From Porites lobata (taxonomy: Eukaryota > Cnidaria > Anthozoa > Scleractinia > Poritidae), in NCBI GenBank assembly GCA_942486035.1, contig CALNXK010000105.1, forward strand, positions 336,001 to 400,000: DNA of 64,000 nt, in the 5' to 3' direction. The position numbers and the translations under genes were made by a program. Below the pieces are notes generated by a model. That model was not told the origin of the DNA, did no database searches, and saw nothing but the letters and a program-made list of their open reading frames with translations. Below are positions 43,644 through 53,826 of this stretch, one piece after another (position 1 is the first letter of the stretch; every line of letters starts with the position of its first letter).

Positions 43644-45955
43644 GCTAAATAACTTTATATGGTCAGTACAGTCTGTCGACTATTAGTAGCAGCCAGCATC
43701 AGTAAATTATCTCAAAATGAGGAAATGGGCTGCCTGCAGTAACAGTTCATGTGTCTTCACATCTCAAGAGAGGATAAAGGGGCTAGCATCTCCTTAATGT
43801 TAACACAGATTACATCCTAGCCTATGGAAGATGAGAATAAGTTACTGATAAGGCTTACTGAACCTGGCCCCTGAACTTTCTAGAGTCCAGGAAATCACTG
43901 AAGCATTTTTTTTTATAATATCAAAGAAATACATTCATCAAAAAGATATATTTACACAGCAACAATAACTTATAACTTTCTTTTTTCACTTACATACTTT
44001 CCTGTCAATGATAGTTCATTGCATTTAATGGTAAAGCCTTTCATTGAGATTTGCATTCCTATCAAACATGCAAACATGGGACCCTGTTGTGCGCTGCGAA
44101 GTCACAGAGACTGAGACCACTCCACCCCTTGACCATAGACTTTTTTACAGACAACAGGGCAAGAAAGAATGCCCAAGGACTAGGCAATTTCTAATTTCAA
44201 TCTACTTGCCACTACACACCTGAAATTATTCCATAATACTCAATATTCAATACTCAATACATGACTTTAAAGAAAGTGTAGGCTTAGAGCTTTTACCAGT
44301 TTCATAATATGGGATTTGCACCAAATCCGCTATCCGCCAAAAACATCCATGAGAATGCGACCTAGTTCCAATCTTCCTCGGAAATCGCACCCGTGCGCTT
44401 TCTATTTTTCGATGTATATAATTGCTATTTTTATTGGGATACCCAGCGGGAACTTCTGCGGAGGAGAGGGTGTTCCTCCTCAACCCAGTAGGGAACATCA
44501 GTGGGCTCATTGTCATGCACAAAAACTAGTTTCGTTATCTCTCCTCCAACCGCCGAATGTTCTGGACAGTTTTTGTCGCAATTCCCAAAATAAGAAAAAG
44601 AAATTATGGTGTTTACACTGTCTGTGTCCACTGAAGATGATGTACCGAAATGTGTGGGGGAGAAAGTCGAGCAGGTTGCCATCGAGTGAGAGAACCCACT
44701 TGTCTCCTTAGGTTTCTGGTCTTTGTGCTGGTAGACGAAGCCGGAATCCAGATTATTTGTAGTATCTGTATTAGTTTTGATTGTGTAACAAGTGTTCTTT
44801 GCCAAGGCGAAAGGCCTGTTGAAGACAACATCAATTTCCCCGTAGCGGCCGAAGCTAAGATCGGCACTTTGATATGTACCGGTATTACAAGTAAAATTGT
44901 GATCGTTGATTCGTCTCAACTGCTTATCTCCATGAGAGATGGCAAGACTAACGCGACAAGATTCTCGACCTTTGTCAGTAACAATTCTTACACCACCAAG
45001 TGAGATGTCCTCTGTAACAGCAAATGCCAATAGCCCTGTCTTTCTGGACACATGAGTCATAAAGCTGCCATTTTTGATACTGCCGAGATCACAGGACAGA
45101 GTCATGGCTTCGTAAGATGATCTTCTGGGACTCGTTGAGAACTTGAATCCACCAGGGATAGAAACAAAAGAGAACTGCTTAAACACATCAAGTATTTCAT
45201 TTGCCTGCAAAACTCCTGATGGTTCAACCTCATCTGAAAACTCTTTAGGTGACATCAAGGAAAATCGAAAGTGCCTGATCATTTCCTCTCCTAGGAACTG
45301 CCTTTTGTGTTCTCCATCTACTCTCGTACTTGCTTCTTCACATTTCTTTGTAGCCCAACGATCTAAAGCTTGAAATAAGGATAATTCCTTGATTCGTGCA
45401 GAAGATCGTTTAACAAAGGAGAGTAAAAACGCATGTTGAACATCTAGAAATGATTCATCAGCAACGATTGCTTCCGCATTGTAATCTATCACCTCCCAAC
45501 AAGTTTGTTCCAGAAACTCGTTATTGAACCGGCGAGCATACGTTAATAGATCAAAGGCGTCCACTGGATCCATGTTTCCGTCTAAATACTCCAAGCACTC
45601 TTTCGCCAGCGAAGGGACGTCATATTTGTCGGCGAGATGCCATACGTCAATGGCGCACATTATGTCCTCAAAATTCGCTTCCTCGCAATAAATGAAACGT
45701 AGGAAGCGAAGAAAGACGTCTGAATCACAGTCAGTAATGTTTATAGTGTCGCTGGTTTCAGCCAGATCGCCGTAAAACATAGTGAAAAATACTAGACTGC
45801 TAGTGGCGAGAACATACTTGTGAGCTGGAATCATTGAGTTGCTATCAGGATTAGGAAAAGCAAACTTGATGTCACTTAAAAGAGTATTGTTGAACATGAG
45901 TTTGCTTCTTTCCAAGACAGAGCTGGTTTTGTTTGCCACCTTTGCTCTAGGTTAA
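43644..45955 (-). repeat. Duplicated segment, copy A
   Basis: Direct-orientation duplicate of 61259-63340. It contains the BTB-BACK-PHR gene and about 790 bp of 3' flank. High similarity extends across noncoding sequence (GCTAAATAACTTTAT... to the N-terminus), with a few indels. It is therefore a segmental duplication, not a retrocopy. Confidence 0.85.
44431..45897 (-). CDS. BTB-BACK-PHR protein (BTBD3/6-like), copy A
   Basis: Single-exon frame. From the first ATG in frame (45897) it encodes 488 aa: BTB (LLSDIKFAFP, IPAHKYVLATSSLVFFTMFY, DCDSDVFLRFLRFIYCEE; about 1-100), BACK (about 105-215, LADKYDVPSLAKECLEYLD, CWEVIDYNAEAIVADESF) and PHR (about 260-465, AFAVTEDISLGGVRIVTDKG, VFNRPFALAKNTCYTIKT, GGEITKLVFVHD). 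Family members are adaptors that bring substrates to Cullin-3 E3 ligase. The frame is open 14 codons further up to a GTG at 45939. Comparison with the plus-strand copy shows that the ancestral start was upstream (ATG at 45968, ...LEQRWQTK) and is now cut off by a 1-base loss near 45925. The BTB begins just after the ATG at 45897, so a shortened but functional protein is plausible. The stop TAA overlaps an AATAAA. C-terminus differs from copy B. Confidence 0.82.
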   Translation of the reverse strand: MFNNTLLSDIKFAFPNPDSNSMIPAHKYVLATSSLVFFTMFYGDLAETSDTINITDCDSDVFLRFLRFIYCEEANFEDIMCAIDVWHLADKYDVPSLAKECLEYLDGNMDPVDAFDLLTYARRFNNEFLEQTCWEVIDYNAEAIVADESFLDVQHAFLLSFVKRSSARIKELSLFQALDRWATKKCEEASTRVDGEHKRQFLGEEMIRHFRFSLMSPKEFSDEVEPSGVLQANEILDVFKQFSFVSIPGGFKFSTSPRRSSYEAMTLSCDLGSIKNGSFMTHVSRKTGLLAFAVTEDISLGGVRIVTDKGRESCRVSLAISHGDKQLRRINDHNFTCNTGTYQSADLSFGRYGEIDVVFNRPFALAKNTCYTIKTNTDTTNNLDSGFVYQHKDQKPKETSGFSHSMATCSTFSPTHFGTSSSVDTDSVNTIISFSYFGNCDKNCPEHSAVGGEITKLVFVHDNEPTDVPYWVEEEHPLLRRSSRWVSQ

Positions 45956-46047
45956 GGGAAGCCATCATCTGGGTATGAAAGATACTTGAACAGATTGAGG
46001 CGGAAGTGAAAACGAAACTAGAATGGAGCGGACCCCAAGTACCAACA

Positions 46048-46295
46048 CCGCGGCAAAACGCACTGCGCATGAGTACAAAATTTAACATCCGGTCAGCTTT
46101 TTATTTCCGGTCTAGTATATAAACCAATTGCGTAAGCATAACATTGCCGTCGCACCAAGTTTAAAGGCAAAAAGGGAGAAACAGGCACAAAAGGGGGCGG
46201 AAAAAATCACTTCATTCGAAAGCTCATATATTTTTCTAGCGTCAAACTTTTGCACCACATGGTTACCTGTTTGCAACAACGGTGAAAATCTACCT
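46048..46295. mobile_element. Left-end fragment of the CACCGCGGCAAAACG repeat
   Basis: CACCGCGGCAAAACGC through GGTTACCTGTTTGC..GGTGAAAAT is about 90 percent alike to 53827-54073. It stops at about 46291. It lies directly upstream of BTB copy A and includes a minus-strand TATATA at 46116-46121, so it may supply promoter sequence. Confidence 0.7.
46116..46123 (-). promoter_or_regulatory. TATA-like motif upstream of BTB copy A
   Basis: TTTATATA on the minus strand, about 150 bp above the old start (45968) and 220 bp above the ATG at 45897. It is conserved in the repeat copy at about 53900. Function inferred only. Confidence 0.3.
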
Positions 46296-46571
46296 CGTAC
46301 CCAGACGTCTCTCTTTTGATGAAAATGTGCGCGCAAAGGAAGGCGGGAAGGAGACGACGGGCGAGACGTCTGGCAGATCAGATCTTGTTTTCAAGATGGC
46401 GGCAAGAGTAATGGCGGACCAATTTGCAATTTTTAAAATACGTTCAGCCCTGTTCATTTGCAAATTTTGAGCAAATCATTGCCTATCCACGTCGTGTGTG
46501 TGAAGAGGAAGCTGTTTTCACCCCACACATTGGACTCAAGCATCATAATGTTTGCTACCGAACTACATAAT

Positions 46572-46971
46572 CAGGGGCACCCAACGAGAATATAGTTCAA
46601 AACCACTAAAACATAGCATTGTTAAACGTATTTTGGTATTCAAACGGTAGATATGGGCATATTTTTATCCCCTAAAAATTTTTCATCTGTTCGGATTTCC
46701 TAGCTGAAAGTCTAGTGATCCGAAAATTATAGGGATCAAAACTTACCTTTTCGAAAATTTCAGCCTGAAAAAAGGCTCCCGAAAATTCTAGGTGACCTTT
46801 TTAGGGTAAAAATCCGTTAAAAATAGGCAATTATACCATATTTTAGATGTTCGAAAATCCTAGGAGAAGCAGGTAAGCAAGAAATCTTACAACAAATGTT
46901 CCGAAAATTCTAGATCTAAAATCGTCTTCCGAAAAGATATTTTTCCAAAAAATTGTCGTTGGGTGCCCCTG
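46572..46971 (-). mobile_element. CAGGGGCACCCAACG-family element, copy 2
   Basis: 400 bp, inverted relative to copy 1. Same terminal repeats; perfect 6-bp duplication CATAAT (46566-46571, 46972-46977). Confidence 0.9.
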
Positions 46972-46982
46972 CATAATGTTTA

Positions 46983-47947
46983 GGGACTTGTCAGAAATTA
47001 GCAGGGGGGGAGGGGGGTGGAAACAGAGGGAGGGTCACAACTTTTTGAGACTCGGAAAAGGGAGGGGTCATGAAAAATGGTCCGTTAAAAGGGGGAGGGT
47101 CATGCAAATATATGCCTGTGATCATGTAGAGGTTCACCTGAAGAAGAAAAAGGAAGTTCTTTATTTGGTAAAACAAAAAGAAAAAAAATAATAAAGAACA
47201 ACGGAACATTATGGATATAAACTGTGAAGTACTATTGCAAAAATTTAACAAACATCTACTTTTCATTTATTACACGGCAATGCTATAGAGTCTTATTGCA
47301 TTTTTATTATGAATAATGTTGTTATTAATGTTATTAGAGTTTTGGCTATCCTTTTCATCACTGTCTTCAGCGTCACCATCAATGCTGCTGTGAGCATCTT
47401 GATCATCATCATTTATGTCATCAGCATTGATACAATCACTTTCATCATCATCATGATTTTCATTTTAGTTCAAGCTTGGATATTGCTGGATAATTTCCTG
47501 TTATTCATTGGTGAACAATCCCTTCTCAAAGGCATATTAATTGGATATATGGCCTTTGTGTTTTGAGGAGCCCACTTATTCCTTCACAATGAAGAGATAA
47601 TGGGCCAATAGGCTCTGTAACATCATGCGATTCCTGCTGAGGTGCGATGGTTTCAATAACTTTTTTGCAGTTAGCTTCCATTCTTTTTGCCCTAGCTTTT
47701 TTTTGCTTTCCTTTTATTTTGTTTTTGTTTCCTTTTTTCTTGTTGGCTTGGAATACTGCACCTTAAAGAGCCTGGAAAATTTTTCTTTCAATTCTGTAAG
47801 GTGGGGAGGGTCGTGATATTTTAGGCCAAGCTTAAGGGGAGGGTTAGCAAATTTCACTCCCATTGAAGGGATGGGTCACCTAATTTCCGAACCCACATTT
47901 AAAATTCCCACCCCCCCCCCCCCCCTGCTAATTTCTGACAAGTCCCT
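46983..47947 (-). mobile_element. About 965-bp TIR element with coding relic
   Basis: Ends AGGGACTTGTCAGAAATTAG (left) and its complement (right), each followed inward by a long G or C run. On the minus strand, a frame with KKARAKRMEANCKKVIETIA, then PLSLHCEGISGLLKTQ, runs from about 47740 to 47560. After stops, an acidic run rich in DDDES, NDDDQDAH and DGDAEDSDEK follows (about 47460-47340). This looks like the remnant of a transposon protein of unknown family. No target duplication could be fixed. Confidence 0.65.
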
Positions 47948-48734
47948 TACTACCGAAATTTATATCGAAAACCTACTAGCCGCGGACGGGACAGTACTGC
48001 CTTTAATTTAATGAAACTGCCGCACGCTAAGGTAACAGCCGGTCAGTACAGTTAGTAAGTTAGTAATCGTTTCTCTTAAGGTTCTTTAGTGATGAAACGA
48101 TCTCTTCAGCCGAAGTGAAAAATGGCGAGCTGAGAATTGTTGCAACAGTCAAATGAAGCCAAATATTTTGTAAAGCTTTAAAATACTATTTGCTGCACGC
48201 TGTATCTTGAGTACTCGAAAAGGCAACAAACCAGTCTAGTCTCAAGACCTCTAAGTTATGTTATGAAATAGATGAGAAAATATTTTTTAAATCTGTTAAA
48301 TTTTTTGTCTCAGGATTTTGCATTGTGTATCACTTGCTCGACAATGTAAGCTTATGTACCGGAAAAACAGCCACAAAACTAGCTCCAGGTTTTTTTTTAC
48401 TTGTATTTTTTTATTGTTCGATTACCACACTGGGTACTAGACTTGTCACTGAATGCACAGCCCGGTGTAAATAACTTCTACTTACTTTTTATTTATATAC
48501 CTCATTTTATGATGAAGCTGTGTCGAATGTGCAGCAAAAACTTATTGTCTGTATTGTTTTTTATTTGTTTTTGTGATATTACACAGTAGACCAATTTGGT
48601 TTTGTCATGCTCTTTTACAACACATCATTTGTGTCTCAACAAATAAATTTTTGGTAACTTTGGTTTTAATTTGATAGACAATTTTGTTACCCTGATTGAA
48701 GAGGGTGATGTAGTTGATGAGATACCATCATAAC
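47948..48734. other. Spacer, no gene recognised
   Basis: AT-rich; short frames only. Confidence 0.35.
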
Positions 48735-49010
48735 TACCATTTGGCCAGGCAGGAGACGTTGACCTAGACACTTTTCTAAAAAAATAATTGTGTTTGAATA
48801 TTTCAAATTTCATGGCAAACAAGAAGCTGTGAATGCCATTTTAGAGAGTAATGATTGCATTGTCCTAATGCCAGGTGGTGGTAGGAAAGACTGAGTATTA
48901 TGAAGTTCCTGGGATCATTCTACCCAGATTCAACATTGTTGTTCCTGTGATTGCTTATACATGGTTCCTTTCTTGGAAAACGTGTGGTAGCATAAAATTC
49001 CCCTCAAAAG
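48735..49010 (+). pseudogene. RecQ-like helicase fragment
   Basis: Plus-strand reading FEYFKFHGKQEAVNAILESN (from 48793) and then CIVLMPGGGRK match RecQ motif 0 (F..F..GQ.E.I..IL.G.D) and the Walker A motif (MPTGGGKS). After a frameshift, YYEVPGIILPRFNIVV matches the CYQ.PA...GI.VV segment that follows. The Walker A is mutated and stops occur both before and after. Upstream LPFGQAGDVDLDTFL may belong too. A relic, possibly carried by a mobile element. Confidence 0.6.
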
Positions 49011-49990
49011 TCTTCCGAAGGGGTAGTTTTTGACCTGCTTTGGAGTTGCAGAGGAATACAAGATCATCTAATAATTATCAGTGGGCACAGAATTACCTTG
49101 AAATGCAAAAAACGTTAAGATAAGTATAGATGGTTCTGCATAACTACTAACCCCCAACCCCCTTCCTAGAAATTTTAACTACAAAATTATAATCAAGATA
49201 CAAGCATCTAATGGAAAGAACAGTAAAAACAGGCCCCTGGACAAACTGGAAGAATATGCAGTACAAAACACTACACTACACTATTAGTAGGCTGATGTCA
49301 GGTTTATTAACAGTGTCAAGCAATAAAAAATGCCAGCTGTTTTAAGTATGGACCAGAAGCTCAGCCATGCAAAACCCTCACCCCTTTCCATTGCTTCCAC
49401 TTCACCCAGAGAAATAAAAAATAATGCTCCTATTCCTTAAAGTAGTGTCACTGGACATTGAATTGATGTATGTTTTATGAACTTCTGCCGTGATTATTGA
49501 ACCGAGATGTGGTCAGGTCATTGAACTATGGTCAGCAAAAGAGAAAACCTGCACCCCTAATCCAACTTAAACTCAATCTAACTGTCTTACCCAAAGTAAT
49601 AAAATACTTTGCTCCTATAATTCCTTTATTTTGGACGATGGAAATTGGGTTGATGTGTGTTTTTTGAACTAATACTGCGATAAAAGCATGTGTACAGTTG
49701 CCCCTTCCCCTCAGAAAAAATTGCTGTACATGGGCTACTGAGATTATTGAACGGGCATGTTGTCATTGAACTGACTTCTGTTAAAAAAGGGTTCAGCCTT
49801 TCCCCCTTTAGTTTACATTTGTGTGTCCCAATAAAGTTACATTTAGACCACAGACCTGGAGTTTAAATGAGATGTAGTAGTGTGGTCATTGAATCATTGT
49901 GTTTTAACTGAACTATATACTTTATTCAACCTTTATTCAAACATTTTTAGTCTTGCAACAGGGGTGCCATCATGCCAGACATCTAGCTAA
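49011..49990. repeat. Diverged tandem repeat region
   Basis: Units about 190 bp long recur at about 49425-49600 and 49610-49760 (GCTCCTAT..TTCCTT, GG.CAT/GATGGAAATTG..TTGATGT, TTATTGAAC). Noncoding. Confidence 0.4.
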
Positions 49991-50495
49991 ATAAAATTAG
50001 TAGTGTAACAATTAATCAAATTCTCGATTAATTGTGATTATGACCGTTCAGTTCAATTCAGGATTTTTTGCTTCCGCATTTTGATTTTGGTTTGGTTTTT
50101 GCACACCTTTTCCAGGGTGCCCTCAGTGAGTTATTATATTCTAAAATAAGAATCCAGAACTCTTTAATGTGCATTTTTGATTGACGAGCAAAGACGATAG
50201 CAGTTCGTGCGCCATTTTGAGTTGCCTGGCAAAAATGCTGTCCTTCAATCTCCCCTTGAGAATTTCCAAATAAGGCAATTATAATTGTCAGGTTCTCAAA
50301 CATGGCGACGAACCACGCGACTGTGAATCCTCCTGTCTCTGTTACTGTTCTTATATTGAGGATTTAGGGTTGCATGCTGTTTACATTACGCGTTATGTTA
50401 TAAGAATTACGAAACATTTACGTATTTGTTAATCGAATCGAAATAATCGAAATCGAATCGAATTGCAAGGAATATGAATATTTTATTTTTTTACA
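49991..50495. other. Possible element with AATTAATCGA / TCGATT repeats
   Basis: Left AGTGTAACAATTAATCAAAT and right ATCGAATCGAAATAATCGAA suggest an old inverted-repeat element of hAT type. Boundaries not resolved. Confidence 0.25.
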
Positions 50496-50599
50496 CCCGT
50501 AAATAAAATGAAGTAAAGTTAAAACTAATGATAGCAATAACAAAATCTCCTGCAAAAGATAAAATCGATAAATATATTTTAGCATTAATTATTGTACAA

Positions 50600-50752
50600 T
50601 ATATAGAGGATATTACATGGCTGTGCGGAGATACAAAATTTCCGTTCGAGTGTTGAAAAATATTTCATGAGTGAGCACAGCGAACGAGTGAAATATTTTT
50701 TCAACACGAGAAGAGAAATTTCATATCTCCAAGCGGCCATGTAATGTTCTAT
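50600..50752. mobile_element. Palindromic element
   Basis: ATTACATGGC.GTGCGGAGATA is mirrored by TATCTCCAAGCGGCCATGTAAT. Inner TTTC.TT..GAGTGTTGAAAAA pairs with TTTTTCAACACGAGAAGAGAAA. Noncoding. Confidence 0.6.
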
Positions 50753-51839
50753 TTATTATATAAACACCAATGAAATACCAAACCATTTCACTTTAATAGT
50801 TTTTGGGTGTGAAAGGCACGATTTATTATGTAGCCATAGCAAAGGTCATATTCTCACATGTGAAGATAACATGTTATTTTCACATGTGAAGATATCAAGT
50901 TTTCGTGCAAAAGCTCACCTGGTATTTCAAATACTAAAAAAATTAAGCTAGAAAAGACTGCCTTTATAGCTGGAGATTTTCGTTCCCCTCATCAAGATGG
51001 AGAGAGGTAGTCCAAAATGATCGATTGATCAATGCTGGCACCTTCCTTCTCTTCAACCCCTTCCCTGATCCGAAAATAAAGTTCATTACTTATCTCTCGA
51101 GAATCTCGGGATCTTATACCGAGAGTTAGGTAATTTTAAGCTTCAACAAGTTATGCATTTTTATTTATTTTGTCAAAAACATCAACTGAAATATGTCCAT
51201 CTGTTCCTGGTTTCATAGTTAGTAACGTCGCAGACTTAAATCTTGGTGTAAGGACATAATGTGGTCTTGAAAATCAACTCCTGACCTTGCACAGTCTAGC
51301 TGGGCCTTGCACTTCTTTCAATTCACAAGGTTACTTGCTCATTGTTCGGTGGATTTGGCCTAAAAGAGCGAAAAATAGAAACATAGTCGCCGGCGCTGTA
51401 CTTTACTTATCCGGATTCTGCAATAAACGACAAGTTAAATACTAAAATATAAGACTTACCCGATACCGTCAAGTCATCAAATATTTTGTTAGAAGTCTTC
51501 GATTCGTAAGAATCCAGCAGAATCCGACTCCTTTGCAGCCTGTCGGTTATTTCTACCTCAGGTTTTGAAATTTTGAGCCATTCACCAGTCTACTCAAAGT
51601 TTACAAAGTTTACAACAATATGCTACTAAAATTGATCGCTTCCAAGACTTAAAAAGACCAAAAATTGGGCCGTGCCAAGAAAACGACTGTTTTGCCAAGA
51701 AAACGACACAGATCTGGCAGGCGTTCGCCTGCCGTCTGTACCCTTCGCATGTTCCCTTGCGGTTCATCACCAGTCACTCGTTTCGCGCTTGCCTCTGCCA
51801 TGCGAAAAACGAAGCGCCTGAGGAGGAGGAGGCTGGGTG
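50753..51839. other. Spacer, no gene recognised
   Basis: An Arg-rich short frame at 51665-51853 has no family resemblance. Nothing else seen. Confidence 0.35.
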
Positions 51840-53788
51840 AAAATGGTGTTTAAAGTTTGCAGGTCGCGAGCGCTCGACAAGACGAACTTGTTTTAACTGG
51901 CTTTCTTGCATGCTACTGGTTTGGCATAAGATAATTTGGGAGAAGGCGATGACTAAGAAAAGAATAACAATACTTATTACAGAAACCAAAATAAAGACGT
52001 CATCATTATCATTAACACTAAAACCAGGAAATAAAATTTTAGTCCGTTCAATATTTTTTTATTATTATCAGAGAAAACAATAACTCAAAACAAAAGATGG
52101 GCGGGATTTAATAAGAACTTCGACTTTGATGACTGCAGTCACGAACACCCGGAGTTTTCAGTGCAGGGAAACTGAACATGCCTATAAATAACTTTCATTC
52201 AAGAAAATGCCTATTTAATTCTTTTACATGGTTGTTCTTTGGTTGAAGACTTTAAGAATTTCAGACTGTGCGGCTCGGCTGCATCTCATGCAAACACGAA
52301 ACTTCCAGCTGCTAAATACATGGCATGAAAAGTTCGACTTCTAAAAGCCATCGAACCAGCTTTCGCTCTCTGATTCTGAGAATGAAAATAATAAATAGAG
52401 TTTTCAACTTGCTGCCAACTTCAACAGTAATTAAGCTTATGTTTCATAGCAATCAACTTAGAAGAGTTTCGTTTCAAAACAATGTAAAACTCACTGGTAA
52501 TGCATCAGTCAATTCCAGCTGCGCCCAGCGCCCCCCCGGGCTGACCCCTGGGCATTAGCATTTTTTTTGCCTTGGATGGCAAATTCTCGGGGGTGGGGAC
52601 TCTTGAGATGTCAAATCCCGCGGGGTGGAGACGAAAAAGAGGGCAAATGCCCCGTCCTCCGCAAACACTGCAACATTTTTCATTGATCGCATAGTCGAAT
52701 AGTGCCGTTTTAAGCATTTTAATGTGCAATTTTTTGTTTCAATTAACGTCTTCCTTTATAATAGCGCTATGATTCTAATTAAGACTTCACGCCGCAACGA
52801 CATGCACCAGTTTATAATTTTAGTACCAATGATTTTAGTATTAATGTAAAATTATTGACATTAAAATAATAGAGCGCTGTCAAGTTTATATGTTATGAAT
52901 AGTTTTATAAATATGAAAGGATGTTTTTCAAATAACTTGATTCAATAACCAAAAAACGTCGATTCACGTCGATAGCTCCCGATTTCGCTATGTAATTCTG
53001 GCTCGATAAGAAATGAAGAAATGCATGCATAAAATGAAGAACATGCCTTTACAAACCTCTTCAATTTTTCCTGTCCTTGACAGATGAGCCAATCTGCTTT
53101 CTTTCTCAGTAAAATCCTCTGTGTAGTTATTTTCTGATAGGAAACCGCGTGCGTGTCAAAAGCTCAGGAATGGTCCCGGGGTTGGCAAATGCCCGGCCAC
53201 CGGGCAGCACAAAATTTGCAAATGCCCTACCCCCGGGACTGACGAGGCGGGCAAATGCCCCGCAGTAGCCCGGGGGGTGCTGGGCGCAGCTGGAATTGAC
53301 TGATGCATAAATAAAACTACAAAGCGATAGTGTGTTGTCGTTTTCCAAATAAAGTTCGAATCGGCTTTAAGACATGAAGACTGAGAAACTGAAGAACAGA
53401 AAATTAGAACTACAATACACAAGCTTGCAATGATAACTTTTTATATCTTAGTTTCAGCCCGGTTAAGTGAAAAATAACAGTCAAAAACTTTGTTTTCGTG
53501 AATGAAAATCAGTTTACCTGACGCTCTAGCCAAAACTGAGTTATTATCATCTTACCTTTTCTGAATCTAATCGACTTTTGTTTCAGTGATCTGTGCCTGG
53601 TTATCCATAAAAGCAATTTCAATCACTACAAAATAGTCAAAAACACGAGCAGCATGAAGCAGAACAACTGAGCCACATGCGGCACACAGAGTGAAGCCGA
53701 GAGCGCGCGGGAGACTTTGATCTGACTGGAAAGAGACCGGAAATGCTCAACCTAGCGCATGCGTAGACGTTTTGCCGCGGTGTTCCAA
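51840..53788 (-). repeat. Repeat unit copy 1, interrupted by an 807-bp element
   Basis: Matches 54064-55173 along its length (TTTGCAGGTCGCGAGCGCTC at the left; GCGCATGCGTAGACGTTTTG at the right), except for the insertion at 52501-53307. It ends CGTTTTGCCGCGGTG, inverted relative to the CACCGCGGCAAAACG at 53827. Its left end is truncated. Confidence 0.75.
52501..53307. mobile_element. 807-bp element, TAA target duplication
   Basis: Terminal inverted repeats of about 29 bp starting TGCATCAGTCAATTCCAGCT. The paralogous empty site in copy 2 (CTGGTAAACAAAAC near 54711) shows that the duplicated target is TAA (52498-52500, 53308-53310). A TWA duplication fits PIF/Harbinger. GC-rich ends with GGGCAAATGCCCC motifs; no ORF of note. 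Confidence 0.85.
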
Positions 53789-53826
53789 GTTAAGTGTTCC
53801 AATGTTCCAAGTAAGTTCCAAGTAAC

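Noticed and set aside
45937..45939. GTG as start of BTB copy A
   Set aside because: Not a normal eukaryotic start; comparison with the other copies shows a frameshift here instead.
47309..47566. Plus-strand hydrophobic ORF that looks like a membrane protein
   Set aside because: It is the antisense of GAT/GAA-rich acidic sequence (ATC/ATT codons read Ile), and the minus-strand reading is the protein-like one.
51665..51853. Arg-rich plus-strand ORF
   Set aside because: Short, no family resemblance, overlaps the border of the repeat unit.
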